Of a DNA stretch of 64,000 nucleotides, positions 25,265 through 37,675 are shown piece by piece. The stretch comes from Euryodendron excelsum (taxonomy: Eukaryota; Streptophyta; Magnoliopsida; Ericales; Pentaphylacaceae), in the NCBI GenBank assembly GCA_033060915.1, contig CM065388.1, positions 36,355,001 through 36,419,000 of the forward strand, read 5' to 3'. Positions within the stretch are counted from its first letter, which is position 1. Every line of letters starts with the position of its first letter. The position numbers were made by a program, and so were the translations under genes. Below the pieces are notes generated by a model that searched no databases, had not been told where the DNA came from, and saw only the letters and a program-made list of their open reading frames with translations.

Positions 25265-26300
25265 AGTAATAAACATATTTCATTGATAAAAGTATCATTA
25301 CATAGCTCACATTATGTATAAGACATGCCTCAAGTCATACAAGAAGTAGTGGGGTGGAGGGTGGTAAGAGTATACCCCCTCCTTATATATGCTTTTCAAA
25401 CCATTTCAAAACTGATACAAGAAAACATGACACCTCCACCAAGAGTCATAATGGGTCTAACAAAATATTTGCAAGGAATCTAATAAAACCCTTTTACATA
25501 CATCTATATATGACCTTAAACTAATTTTCTAGCCCTTCCAAAAAATTACAACACCTCTCCTCAATAGGGCTAAGACATGATTAACTTGGATGACGCATAC
25601 CTTGATAAGGAAAAATCTACGCATGCATCCGACACCAAACCTACATTCCTAAACTCTATACAATATGTACAAACAAGTTTGGGTTGGCATAAGACTGGAA
25701 AATGAAGACATACAAACATATTTCATTGATAAACATTTTTTATTGATAAAAGTATCATTACATAGCTCACATTATGTATAAGACATGCCTCAAGCCATAC
25801 AAGAAGTAGTGGGGTGGAGGGTGGTAGGAGTATACCTCGTTCTTATATATGCTTTTTAACATACATATTTCATTGATAAACATTTTTCATTGATAAAAGT
25901 ATCATTACATAGCTCACAATATGTATAAGACATGCCTCAAGCCATACAAGAAGTAGTGGGATGGAGGGTGGTAGGAATATACCCCCTCCTTATATATGCT
26001 TTTTAATCCATTTCAAAACTGATATAAGAAAACATAATACCCCCACGAGGAGTCATAATAGGTCTAACAAAATATTTACAAGGAATCTGATAAAACCCTT
26101 TTACATATATCTATATATGACCTTAAACTAATTTTTTAGCCCTTCGAAAAAATTACAACACCTCTCCTCAATAGGGCTAAGACGCGATTAACTTGGATGT
26201 CGCACATATTGACAAGGAAAAATCTACGCGTACATCTGACACCAAACCTATATTCCTAAACTTTATACAATATGTACAAACAAGTTTGGGTTGGCATGAG
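25265..26300 (-). mobile_element. Three direct copies of an LTR-like sequence (the middle one short)
   Basis: Copies start near 25270, 25725 and 25870. Each opens with TTTCATTGATAAAAGTATCA, then ACATGCCTCAAG, AAGAAGTAGTGGG and GGAGGGTGG. The first and third run on through TATATATAAGG-like and CACCTCTCCTCAATAGGG words to GTTTGGGTTGGCAT; the middle one stops after about 140 bases. On the minus strand the layout is TATATAAGGAGGGG, then sequence with an AATGAAAT-like poly(A) region, as in the end of an LTR or a gene's promoter and terminator. No element interior was found. Confidence 0.5.
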
Positions 26301-28414
26301 ACTGAAAATGAGGGCATGGGCCCAGCCTTAAAGTACAGCTCGTGACATTGGGCGCGCGAGTGCGCGCATGATTGGCTACTGGTGAGGTTATCTTGCCCCT
26401 CACCTAGCTGCATTTTTGGCTACTATCTTGGGTCATCCTTGAGGCACCAAGGGGTTGTCTTAGGCTTTATTTGAACAATCTTTGAACACAAATTTAACAC
26501 ACTTTGAGTAATCATGGGGTGCGAAGAAGCGAACCATAACAGTGAGGCACCTTGTATTTGGTCAAAAATTGCCTGAACTTGTCAATATAAATCTTGTCTC
26601 TATCATGTATTTGGTGTTTTTCTAGAAGCTTGACTGATCATTGTGAGATGGTGAAAGCTGGAAAGTTTTTTTTTCTTCTTTTATCTTTTATTTTTTTTGT
26701 TTGTTTGTTTTTTGGCATCTCTGCCAACTCCCTTCCCCCTTCTCCTCCCAAGTGTAATTATTACTGAGTGAAGGCTGTTCTAAGCAGAGGGCGGCTAACT
26801 ACCGGAAAAAGAAAAAGGGGAACGAAAACAGCTAGAGAAATTGAATGCTACAGTGGGTTTACTGAAGGAAATTGTTCCAGTCCTCATTTATTTATAACAG
26901 ATTGTGTAGATTGCCTATCCTTTTGAAGAGGGCATGACACTCGGTTTTGAGGGATTGAAATTCAATGTCTTCGCATCTGTATTTGCAAATCTCAATTCCA
27001 TCAAAGTCGCATACACGCTACATTATATATATATACATATGACATCAAAATGTCACTTTTACTTGCCAGTAGACTAGACTAGATCGGACTAGAAAGTTAC
27101 ATCAACCAGCTTTTTGGATATGCTAATTATTTAGTAGCTGGTAAATCTTGAATAGGGAAAGAACTCTAAACATTGAGTCCCAAAAGTTTGGCATCTTACG
27201 TGGCAAAATGATACAAACGAAAAGAATTAATTACAAACAAAAGAAGACATCATGTTTTACATGCCTGGCAAAATTCTTGTGGAGTCATATCTCCTCCGTC
27301 CAAAAGTTTGGCATTAATGTGCCACAAAGAAAAGCTAGCATAACGGCACTTTAATGCCACAGAGACCAAAATTGCTCTTCACGACAATTGAGTGCCCTAT
27401 AGAACAAAATTGTTATTTGTGGCATTCAATTGACGTTGTCAATCTTTTTTTTTTTAAACACGGCAAAATTTCAGGGTTTTATCAATTGAGTGCCCTAAAA
27501 ACCAGTCACTGTATGGTTCAGGATTTTATCCCATAACAATGTCAGCAGCACTACAGGCTTTGCAAAGGTTGGGTTCACATCAGGACAAGCAGCGACTCGG
27601 TATGCGCTTGTCCTCCTTTTTTGAGTCTTTGCTTTTCTGTCTCTCAAAATCAAAACTTCATTAATGAACCTTTTTGGGCTGAAATAAACTTCTACCATTT
27701 CTGAATTTGTACACACATACATATATGCATTGACTCGTGGGATGCACGTGAGTTTAACAAATATAGGATTTATATTATAGATTAAAAATGTTAATGCTGA
27801 AAGTTTCTCCTAAACAATCTACATATTTGATTGAAAATAATACATTAATCATATTAAATAAGAGAGAATTGTCGGAGAATCTTTCCAGAAAGGATTTTAC
27901 TCTGTTTTTAAAAAAGAAGGCGTATATTGTTGAAAGGCTTGTTTTAGAGAGACAAAATAGGCCCTAAATATGTCTTTTCCACAACAATCAAGTCAAACCA
28001 ATAAATAGTAAAAAGACCAACATTGCGGCTTTCCCACGAGTACATCTTAAGATAAACAATCACATATTCATCATGTAACTTATTATGTAGGAATAACTAA
28101 AAAGGAACATAACTTTCAGATACGCCAGTTTCACATATCAAAACTCATATTTTTACAAATGGGAACATATAATTAAAACACACACACACACACACACACA
28201 AAAGGAAGAAAAAAGAAGACTGGCAAGAACAAAAATGCAAAATGACCCCTCCAATGTACCCAGAGAAAAAAAGGCATAATGTGCATGAGCAGTTTTTGTG
28301 TTCCAGGAAAATAAAATAGATCACATTGCATACTGTTTTTCAACAGGTCAAGATATTCTAGATTTCAATTGGTCTGAAGCAGTATATGGGATGCTTAAAT
28401 GTGAGTCATAAGCA
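26301..28414. other. Intergenic DNA, mostly unassigned
   Basis: Contains AAAAGTTTGGCAT words repeated near 27181 and 27302, TCAATTGAGTGCCCTA repeated near 27385 and 27482, and an (AC)n run at 28179-28200. No gene recognised. Confidence 0.4.
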
Positions 28415-31045
28415 TAAGTTGTTTAAAAGTTTTTTTTGAGTTTGGTGAAAACAACCTAACAAATTAGTTTTTTAAGAGTTTTCTGCTTCCAGTGTCTTAC
28501 TATATTTTTTTTGGATGCGTTTTCTTCTTTTAATTACTATGATTTGACATTTATTTGTGTTAATATTTGTGAGTATATTGCTTGGATGTCTTCTACAATA
28601 TCAGATTTATTAGGAGAAAGGGATGTCGTAATCAAAATCACTATCTAATAACTATTTGAATATTATTTTGATAAATCTTTAATTTAACATTTATTAAATT
28701 TGATAAATCATTATTTTGATAATTATGATTTCATATTTGTTTGGGTTAATGTTTGTGAGTATATTGTCTTCTGCAATATCAAATTTATTAGAAAAAAAAG
28801 TAACACTATTTATGTGGGGCCAATACTATTTATATTTTAATAAATATTTAATTTAAATTTTCGTGCACTATCTAATGTAATATTAACTATTTAAATACTA
28901 TTCTGATAAATATTTAATTTAACATTTAAAGTAATTCATTAATTTTATGTTTTATTTATAGTTTATTTAATTGATATTTTTATATGCGGAATAAATAAAT
29001 AATTTTATTTTACTTGCTTGATATATTCACTATTTAAATACTATTTTGATATATATTTAATTTAAAATTTAAATTAATTCATTAATGATTTGTTTTATTT
29101 ATTATTTATTTAATTGAGATTTTTATATGGGGAATAAAAAAATAAATTTATTTTACTTGCATGTGTTTACTTTGAAATTATTATTTGTATATGAAATTAG
29201 TAAAATGTTTTTATTTTATTGATTATTTATTTATATCAAAATTATTTTAGTATATGGAATTAATAAATTCTTTTTCTAATATGTTTTTATTTATTAAAAG
29301 GTCTCCACTAAGTTGTTTAAAAGTTTCTTTTGAGTTTCGTAAAAACTGCATAACAAATAAGTTTTTCAATAATTTTCAGCTTTTTGTGTCTTCCTATATT
29401 TTTTTTTTATAAGCTTCCTACTTTTGATAACTATGATTTTACATTTATTTGGGTTAATGTTTGTGAGTATATTAGTTAGAGGTTTCTGCAATATTATTAG
29501 AGAAAATAAATGTCGTAACACTATTTATGTTGGGCCAATACTATTTCTATTTTGAAAAATATTTAATTTTAATTTTGATCAAAAGCACTATCTAATGCAA
29601 TACCAACTATTTAAATACCATTTTGATAAATATTTAGTTTAAAATTTAAATTAATTCATTAATTTATTATTTTAATTATTGTTTATTTAATTGAGATTTT
29701 TATATGTGGAATAAATAAATAATTTTATTTTATATTTTACTTGAAATTATTATTTATATATGAAATTAATAAAATATTTTTAGTTTATGCATTATTTATT
29801 TATATTAAAGTTATTTATGTATATGCAATTAATAAATTCTTTTTATAAAAAGTTTTCAATTCTCAAAAAGTCTCAGCTACGTTGTTTAAAATTTTTTTTT
29901 GAGTTTCGTAAAAGTTGCCTAACAAATTAGTTTTTTAATAGTTTTTTGCTTCTCGTGTATTCTTACATTTTTTTTTTTTTTTGATGCGCTACCTGAGTTT
30001 AATTTTTATTTGGATTAATGTTTGAGTATATTGTTAGGAGGTCTTCTACAATATCGGATTTATTGAGAGAAAGGAATGTCGTAATACTATTTATGTGGGG
30101 CTAGCACTATTCATATTTTGATAAAGATTTAATTTAAATTTTGATCAAAAGCACTCTTTAATGCAATATTAACTATTTTGATAAATATTTAATTTAACAT
30201 TTAAATTAATTCATTAATTTTATATTTTATTTATTTTTCATTCAATTGAGATTTTTATATGTGCAATAAATAAATAATTTTATTTTACTTGCTTATATTT
30301 ACCTTGAAATTATTATTTTTTATATGAAATTAACAAAATATTTTTTCATTTATGGATTATTTAGTTATCTTAAAATTATTTTAGTATATGGAATCAATAA
30401 TTTTTTTTTTGAAAAGTTTTCATTTCTTAAAAAGTCTCCTTGTTTTAAAGTTTTTTTTGAGTTTGGTGAAAGCTGCCTAACAAATTAGTTTTTCAATAGT
30501 TTTTTGTTTCTCCTGTCTTCCTATATTTATTTTTAGAAGCGTTTTTCGTTTTTGATTACTATGATTTGACATTTATTTGGGTTAATTTTTGTGAGTATAT
30601 TGCTTGGAGTTCTGTAATATCAGATTTATTGGTAAAAAGAGATGCCGTAATACTATTTATGTGAGGCCAACACTATTTATATTATGATAAATATTTAATT
30701 TATATTTTGATTAAAAGCACTACCTAATGCAATATAAACTTTTTTAATACTATTTTAATAAATTTTTAATTGAAAATTTAAATTAATTCAATAATTTAAT
30801 AATTTTTCTCTTGTTATTTAATTGAGATTTTTATGTGTGGAATAAACAAATAATTTTATTTTACTTGCTTTTATTTACTTTTAAATTATTAGTTATATAT
30901 AAAATTAATAAAAAAAATTTATTTTTCTGATTATTTATTTATATTAAAATTATTTTAGTATAAGGAATCAATAAATGCTTTTTCTAAATAGTTTTCAATT
31001 CTTAAAAAGTCTCCACTAAGTTGTTTAAATGTTTTTTTTTTTGTT
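28415..31045 (+). repeat. AT-rich tandem array, unit about 570 bp, about 4.5 copies
   Basis: The unit opens GTTGTTTAAAAGTTTTTTTT, then GAGTTTSGTRAAA, CCTAACAAATTAG, a T-rich tract, GGTTAATGTTTGTGAGTATA, ATGTCGTAATACTATTTATG, and long runs of TTTAATTTAAAATTTAAATTAATTCATTAAT. Unit starts lie near 28418, 29313, 29881, 30434 and 31018. Later spacings are about 553-584 bp; the first is about 895 bp and holds an extra half unit. It ends next to the MAIN-like gene. No coding content. Confidence 0.85.
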
Positions 31046-31089
31046 CATTTATGCGATTTTTTATATACACTACTTTTTTTACACAGGGT

Positions 31090-33312
31090 GCGGAGGCTCT
31101 CCAGTGCAGATATGGCAGTTCACATCTGTATGATGTAGAGTTACACCCTCTTGTGTTGTATGTATTATAGGCAATATTTTATGGTGTATACTGACTTGGG
31201 CCTATCTGTTTGGACCACCACCTGATCACTGCCTCAGTTGAGCGTTGGTGGTAGGAGACACACACGTTCCATCTACTTATTGGGAAGGCTGGCATCACGT
31301 TACAGGACGTTGCCGTACTGTTAGGACTACCTGTCCACGGGGACCCCATTATATGGCGAGTAGTGCCTACTATAGTTTTGGAGTGCTAGTAGCTTTGTGT
31401 ACAACCATTCAGGGTTGCCTCTGCTGCAGAGCATTTGGATAAGGGCCGCCCTAGGCTTTCATGGCTCTGTGACACATTTCAGGCCCTTCTAGAGAATGTT
31501 GATGAGGTTACTGTCCAATGGCAGGCACATGTTTACGTTATGCACCTGCTTGGGGGGATACTGCTTACAGATTACTCTCAGACCCACGTCTGACACACAT
31601 CTTCCTTTTTTACAGCACTTTACCTAGGCGGGGAGATATAATTGGGGTAGTGCAGTCCTAGCCTTGCTTTACAGGGCCACGTGCCAGGCAGCAAAGTCCG
31701 GCGAGAGGCAGATTACGGGGGCACTAGTATTGTTTCAGGTATTTACTTTGGTATAATTGACAGTGCTTTATAATAATGCATATTTTTTTACAAGTTTTTT
31801 TTTTTACTATGAGTTATTTATTGTGCGAGTGTCGCCCATTTTGTATAGATATAGGCATGTGAGCGCTTTCCTTGCGTCCCATGGATGACACTATTGATCG
31901 CCATCAGCCATTACTTGTAGGAGCGGTGCAATTCCCTGCTGGACCATGAAGAGCCAGGTATGAGCCAGGTATGAACGACTAACTTATGATTCTTACCTAC
32001 AAATATATACGCGTTACTAATAATTTTCATATTATGTTTAATATTTATGTTAGGTGGAGATATAAATATAGCACAAACACTACTTCCACCCATGTGGTCT
32101 GCATTTACCGAGACCAGCTAGACCAATTGAGGCCTGACGAGGTATGTATACAATATCTTTCATTTGTGTTTCATATTACTTAATTATACTATCATTGCTC
32201 ACAAAATTGGTACTGTCAATATAAACGCATGTAGTTTAGCTAGAGGTCGTACGATGCTATTATTTATACACTTCCTGCTTATTGTCGAGCAGGGAGCGAT
32301 GTATGGGTGACTTGGTCCCCTTTACTGTGCTTTGAGGTCATTGAGTTGCATCTACCTGATTGTGTCCGCCAATAGTTTGGGTTTACAGTCATGCGATATG
32401 ACGATCCATTTATGGTGTGGTACTGAAATATTACATGCCCACTCGTGGGCAATCCATCTCACCGCCTTGCTACTAGATACCTGGAGGTGGGCTCCATCGT
32501 AGAGATTGCAGTTAGTACTACCTTAAAATTTATTTTATTTCACTGTGAATTCTTAACATCAGATAGTCATAAATACATCCCTCCAGTTTGCAAACTCGTC
32601 ATATCATGTCCATACATCAGCTCGTAGATCGTGCAAATTATGCGTGTGGCTTGACAGAGGCATTGCATGATATGTTCAAGGCACGGGACCTATATACCAC
32701 GTCACTTCATGTATTACAAGAGCAGGAGTAGATTGCACAGTCAGCAGGTCCAGCCATTCCCCCTCCCATGTGGCCATATCCCCTAGGATCATCATCACAT
32801 TAGATGCCACGGTTGTTCGGTGCTACTGGGCTATACTCATCGCATGTGACTCTGACGATGCTAGCGTACACATATCATAGTGAGTCATGAGATGTACCCT
32901 CTTTATCACGTGCGACTAGTTACGAGGTGAGACCACGTTGCATTGGCCCATGCCACATTAGCTCTTGTGTTGCGTATGACTAGGGATCTGGGTACTCGGC
33001 ACTAGGCGATGACGAGGACTTTGATGCATATGTCGACCCATTATTAGTATCAAGGCAGCATATAGAGATGCCTTTCATTCATACAGAGGGTGGCGTTTCA
33101 CCTCCCATGTCGTCCCAGTATGCACCTCTATATCCACCATTATACTTAGTGGGGCCATCTCAAGAGGCTTCACAGATCACGTAGACAAAGGCACAACCAG
33201 AGCCACAGCCACAACCATAGATACTACATCAGATCACACGTGTCTATGAGAGTCGTAGGTCGAGGAGAGATAGGATGCCACCCCGATGTGGTACGGGAAG
33301 TCATGTATAGTA
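31090..33312 (+). pseudogene. Plant mobile domain (MAIN-LIKE) gene, decayed
   Basis: From 31090 one frame reads FYGVY, LGPICLDHHLITASVERWW, then ETHTFHLLIGKAGITLQDVA and VLLGLPVHGDP, and shortly after DEVTVQWQAHVYVMHLLGG; a shifted frame gives GRYNWGSAVLALLYRATCQA. These are the core of the plant mobile domain (PMD, PF10536 family) seen in MAIN-like proteins and in some transposons. A further exon at 32042-32140 ends RDQLDQLRPDE|GTATG, a good donor. The next at about 32222-32390 holds LLCFEVIELHLPD. A Pro/Gln-rich tail with a basic end (MPPRCGTGSHV, stop near 33310) closes it. Several stops and at least one frameshift make it non-functional. It lies between two tandem arrays, which suits either a transposon cargo or a decayed host gene. 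Confidence 0.8.
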
Positions 33313-33479
33313 GTTGGGGTACTTAGTTTTTTGTTTTTTTTTTTTTTTTGTACACTGTAGTGTTTGTTATGGAAACTTGTTTCGAAGTAATTTCATATTA
33401 GGGTTTTTTTTGTAAAAAATTATTGTTGCAACATAAATGAAGTATAGTTCATCTGGTATGTCAGCGTTTGTTCTTAGTT

Positions 33480-33595
33480 GTCATGTCAATGCTAAAGCTT
33501 GGCTTGTCCTTGAGTCTTCACGTGAAGTCATGTTAATAGTAAAGCCAAGCTTGTCCTTGAGTCTTCATGTAAACTCTTTAAAGGCATGTCCTGTA
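33480..33595 (+). repeat. Two-copy direct repeat upstream of the 212-codon frame
   Basis: GTCATGT.AATGCTAAAGC near 33480 and 33527, each with GCTTGTCCTTGAGTCTTCA after it. Copies are about 50 bases apart. Confidence 0.7.
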
Positions 33596-33645
33596 ACCCA
33601 ATAAATTCACGTGAACTCTTTACTCATGCATTGTACTGTATTGCC

Positions 33646-33653
33646 TATAAAAA
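33646..33653 (+). promoter_or_regulatory. TATA-box-like element before the 212-codon frame
   Basis: TATAAAAA 45 bases before the ATG at 33698, in less T-rich sequence. The spacing would allow only a short leader. Function is inferred. Confidence 0.45.
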
Positions 33654-33697
33654 CGTCGAGTAATTACATTAAGAATTGCTAAATCATACTTCCAAAT

Positions 33698-34336
33698 ATG
33701 CCAAATCGAAAAGGATTATTTAGGGTATCATCCATTCGTTCGGTTCCAAGCGGCAACATAGATGAAAACCAATCCTTAGCCATCCATATGGTGCATACAT
33801 ACACAGATCCAGTTGGTAACAAATGGTATGGGCGAAAGCGTTGCTTTCTTAACAAACCTATCCTTATGCACGATACGATGGGTCCGGTCAGCAACATCTT
33901 CATCGGCGATGCATCCTTACATCCACTTGGTGGGGTGACCAACAATCAATGCATAAGGTTACTTTGGGAGGACTTGTTCGATAAACAGTGTGAATAAGAG
34001 ATGTATTGCCGATGGCATGACTTGCGTGTCCCAAAGGCCCGTTTAGCTAAGTTGTTCAATAGGTCATCTTACAGCAAGGTCATGAAAGTGCTCGAACACG
34101 AGATTGATCAAATGTAACAAAGGTTGGATAGATATCATTTTGCAGATCATGCGAAGAAAGAATGTGTTGATGCAACCAAACGATTAATAGAAATTGTTGA
34201 AGATCAACTGCTAGTTTCTGACCAAGAACTTTCAGACTTCTCAGAAGAACAAGCTCATGATGACTTTGTTAACTATCTACCTAGTAGCCTTAACATTGCT
34301 GGCAAACCACTATGTTGTTATGAACATGGTCCTTAA
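33698..34336 (+). pseudogene. 212-codon frame with two in-frame TAA codons, unrecognised
   Basis: One plus-strand frame starts with ATG at 33698 and runs to TAA ending at 34336. It is open except for TAA at 33995-33997 (codon 100) and 34115-34117 (codon 140); no frameshift separates the parts. The N-terminal part is basic with MVHTYTDPVGNKWYGRKRC, the C-terminal part is acidic and helical (KRLIEIVEDQLLVSDQELSD, FSEEQAHDDFVNYLP). I recognise no family. Since the frame stays open elsewhere, it probably coded until recently. It lies between the MAIN-like gene and the tandem array of about 176 bp, so it may be the second gene of one element. Confidence 0.55.
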
Positions 34337-34464
34337 AGCTTATTTTGGTTTTTAGTTTAGTATGATGTAAAATAAGTTATTATATTTTCGTGTAATATAT
34401 GTGTGAGTTTGGTTTGGGTCATATTTGTTATTTTTTATTTCATGTTATATATATTCATGTTATT

Positions 34465-36350
34465 CAACTCGGCTGTTGCGGTACCGAAATGGGGAGGAAG
34501 GGTCTATGGAGTGCGAAACTTGACGAGAGGCACTGGTGTGACACGAGTGACGTGTGGGAGTTGACGGCATATCAATCGGTTTCTCAATTTGGAAGTTATG
34601 CAAAATTTTGGAATTTCAAAACTTAAGTTTTTGGAGTTGGCCAACTCAGTTGTTGGGATACCGAAACGATGAGGAAGGGTCCGGGGAGTGCAAAACTTGA
34701 TGGGAGGCACCGATATGACACGAGTGATGTGTGGAGTTGATGGCATGTCAATCAGTTTCTCGGTTTGAAAGTTATGAAAAGTTTTAGAATTTCAAAAATT
34801 AGGTTTTTGGAGTTAAACCAACTCAGCCGTTGGGTTACAAAAATGGGGAGGAAAGGTCCAAGGAGTGTGAAACTTGACAGAAGGCACTAGTGTGACACGA
34901 GTGATGTGTGAGAGTTGATGGCACATGTATCGAATTCCCGATTTGAAAGTCATACAAAGTTCTAGAATTCTAAAACTTAAGTTTTCGGAGCTTGGCTGTT
35001 GGGGTACCGAAATGAGAAGGAAGGGTCCAGGGAGTGCAAAACTTGATGGGAAGCACTAGTGTGACACAAGTGGTGTGTGAGAGTGACAACACATCAATTA
35101 GTTTTCCAGTTTGAAAGTTATGACAATTTTTAGAATTTCAAAACTTAAGTTTTTGGAGTTAGGCCAACATGGCTGTTGGGTACCGAAATAGGAAGGAAGG
35201 GTCCGAGGAGTGCAAAATATAACTGGAGGTGCCAATGTGACACGAGTGACGTATGGGAGTTGACGACACGTTAATCAGTTTCCCAGTTTGGAAGTTATGC
35301 AAAGTTTTAGAATTTTAAAACTTAGGTTTTTGGAGTTAGGTTAACTCAGCCATTGGGTTACCGAAATGGGGAGGAAGGGTCTAAGGAGTGCAAAACTTGA
35401 CGGGAGGTACTGGTGTGACACGAGTAACGTGTGGGAGTTGATGACAGGTCAATTGATTTCTCGGTTGGGAAGATATGCAAAGTTTTAAAATTTTGAAACT
35501 TAGGTTTTCAAAGTTAGGCCAACTCGGCCGTTGGGGTACCAAAATGGGAAGGAAGGGTCCGGGGAGTGCGAAACTTGATGGGAGGCACCAGTGTGACATG
35601 ATTGATGTGTGGGAGTTGACAGCACATCAATCGGTTTCTTAGTTTGGAAGTTATGCAAATTTTTAGAATTTCAAAACTTAGGTTTTCGGAGTTAGGCCAA
35701 CTCAGCTGTTGGGATACCAAAATCTGGAGGAAGGGTCTGTGGAGTGCAAAACTTGATGAGAAGCACCGGTGTGATAGAGTGACGTCTGGGAGTTGACGGC
35801 ATCAGTTTCTTGGTTTGGAAGTTATGCAAAGTTTTAGAATTTTGAAACTTAGGTTTTTGGAGTTAGGCCAACTCAACCGTTGGGTTACCAAAATGGGGAG
35901 GAAGGGTTCAGGGAGTGCGAAACTTTTCGCGATGTATCGGTGTGACACCAGTGATGTGTGGGAGTTGACGGCACGTTAATTGGTTTCCCAGTTTGGAAGT
36001 TGCAAAGTTTTAGAATTTTGAAACTTAGGTTACCAGAGTTAGGCCAACTCAGCCGTTGGGTACCAAAATGGGAAGGAAAGGTTCGGGGAGTGTGAAACTT
36101 GACGGGGGGCACCGGTGTAACACAAGTGATGTGTGGGAGTTGACGGCACATCAATCAGTTTTTTGATTTGGAAGTTATGCAAATTTTTAGAATTTTAAAA
36201 CTTAGGTTTTCAGAGTTAGGCCAACTCGGCCGTTGGGGTACTGAAATGGGGAGGAAGGGTCTGGGCAGTGTGAAACTTAATGGGAGGCATCGGTTTGATA
36301 CAAGTGATGTGTGAGAGTTGATGACACGTCAATCAATTTCCCAATTAGCA
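34465..36350 (+). repeat. Satellite-like array, unit about 176 bp, 11 copies
   Basis: Units starting with CAACTC (or a variant) lie at 34465, 34642, 34819, about 34993, 35165, 35342, 35520, 35698, 35870, 36045 and 36222, so spacing is 172-178 bp. A unit holds GTTGGGGTACCGAAATGGGG, AGTGCGAAACTTGACGGGAG, TGACACGAGTGACGTGTGGG, TTGACGGCAC, TTTGGAAGTTATGCAAA and TTTTAGAATTT. Its C-poor strand gives short frames that recur with the period and are not genes. The length is nucleosomal, as in many plant satellites. It shares its period and core words with the array at 55440-56550. Confidence 0.92.
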
Positions 36351-36490
36351 GATTACATGTGATGAACCTGAAGTTGTTGTGTACTTTTATGAATAGGGAA
36401 AGACTTTGCCTTAATTTGCATATTACATGTGATGAACCTGAAGTTGTTGTGTACTTTTATGAATAGGGAAAGACTTGGTCTAAGCGATGT
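36351..36490 (+). repeat. 70-bp tandem duplication
   Basis: Two near-identical copies of a block with ATTACATGTGATGAACCTGA and GAATAGGGAAAGACTT, at 36351 and 36421. The second copy continues as GGTCTAAGCGATGTTGCCCC. Reverse-complement relatives of the block occur at about 44217-44285. Confidence 0.85.
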
Positions 36491-36919
36491 TGCCCCAATT
36501 TGCAGATTACAGTGACATATGAGCTAGTTATTTACAATTCTTGTTAGGGATTACACCGAAAGATGTTCTTGCAACTACAAAATTTGGGGCAAAAATGAGA
36601 CATTAATTGAATCTTAAGCAGGTATTAACTTGGTGTACTATAAACACGAAACAACATTATCCCCATCTTGAACTTCAGATTTGTTTACTTCAAGAGCAAG
36701 GGCTTCAAGATTAGGAAATGAACTAAAGGCAGGTGGCAGATAGATGTTGATACATAGAAAACAAAGGTAAAGAGGTCAGCATCGTCAGTGAGAAATATTG
36801 ATAAAAATAATGGTGCATTGAACAACTAAACAAAAGAAAGGATTATCATAAGCTTCAGTATAAACCACTCACATGAAAAATGGGAACTACATCCAAAGGA
36901 AAAAGAATCTTGTTAGTTA
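36491..36919. other. Spacer, partly inverse relative of 44.1-44.2 kb
   Basis: GAGCTAGTTATTTACAATTC near 36530 matches, in reverse, sequence near 44140. Otherwise nothing is recognised. Confidence 0.4.
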
Positions 36920-37006
36920 CTAAAAATCAGACCTCTTAGCACTTTCATTCTTTGGAGAGCTTGAACAAGCAGAATCAGCTGTATTTCCATCAAAGATGGG
37001 AGGAAC
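36920..37006 (-). pseudogene. Possible third exon of a STY46-type kinase, remnant
   Basis: On the minus strand an AG acceptor at 37007-37008 is followed by VPPIFDGNTADSACSSSP and NESAKRSDF, then a stop. This is like the Ser-rich linker after the ACT-related N-terminus in plant STY8/STY46 Raf-like kinases, which phosphorylate chloroplast precursor proteins in the cytosol. The match is short and from memory. If correct, it lies about 7 kb from exons 1-2 at 44.3-44.9 kb on the same strand. Confidence 0.4.
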
Positions 37007-37675
37007 CTGCATGAGAGTGTGATAGCCAAAATGCATTCCAGCTTTAGACCAGTTGTACCAATAAAAACTTCTATAAAAAAACAACTAAAATAGTGTAGGA
37101 ACAACCAAAAATACAATGCCCAAATCAACCAACCTACATATGCAAGGAACAAAATAGTAGTAACCAAATCCATGAAACAAGCATATGCTGTTGAATTTTG
37201 CATATATTTTCAATAATATATTCTTGATTATCAAAAAATATATTATTGAAAAAATATATTCTTGTATATTTTAGATGATTGGCATATATATCATTGCACA
37301 CAAACCTTGTCTCATTGTTAGAATTCAACACATTCTCCATACACCATCATCAACAGATTATACCAAGAACCATACATATTAAATGAACCAAACTCAAATA
37401 TGCAAATATACTAATCTAATTAATACGCCAGTACAAACTTCAATGCCCAAATCTAAATTCCATACCTAAAGAATGAAACCCAAAATGCTTTATCTATTTT
37501 TGTCCTCTTCTTTACTTGGCTGCTGAAGTTCTCTCTCTCTCTCTCTCTACAATGAACCACAAAATATTATGTCTCTCTTTTAAACACACACGACCACTGT
37601 TTTGGAGGATAATCTGTAATAAACTCTACCACCTAGCATTAAACCTCTATGAAACAATATCTCCCTAAAGAAAAT
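37007..37675. other. AT-rich spacer
   Basis: Holds a small inverted repeat of TATATTCTTG/AATATATT words near 37205-37275 and a (CT)n run near 37530. The minus-strand frame at 36913-37203 covers the kinase exon region in another frame and is not a gene. Confidence 0.4.

Noticed and set aside
28415..31045. CRISPR-like array
   Set aside because: Plant nuclear DNA, units of about 570 bp with no spacer structure.
34504..36154. Series of minus-strand frames with a recurring ITRVTPVPPVKF-like motif
   Set aside because: The motif recurs with the satellite period; frames are short and broken between units.
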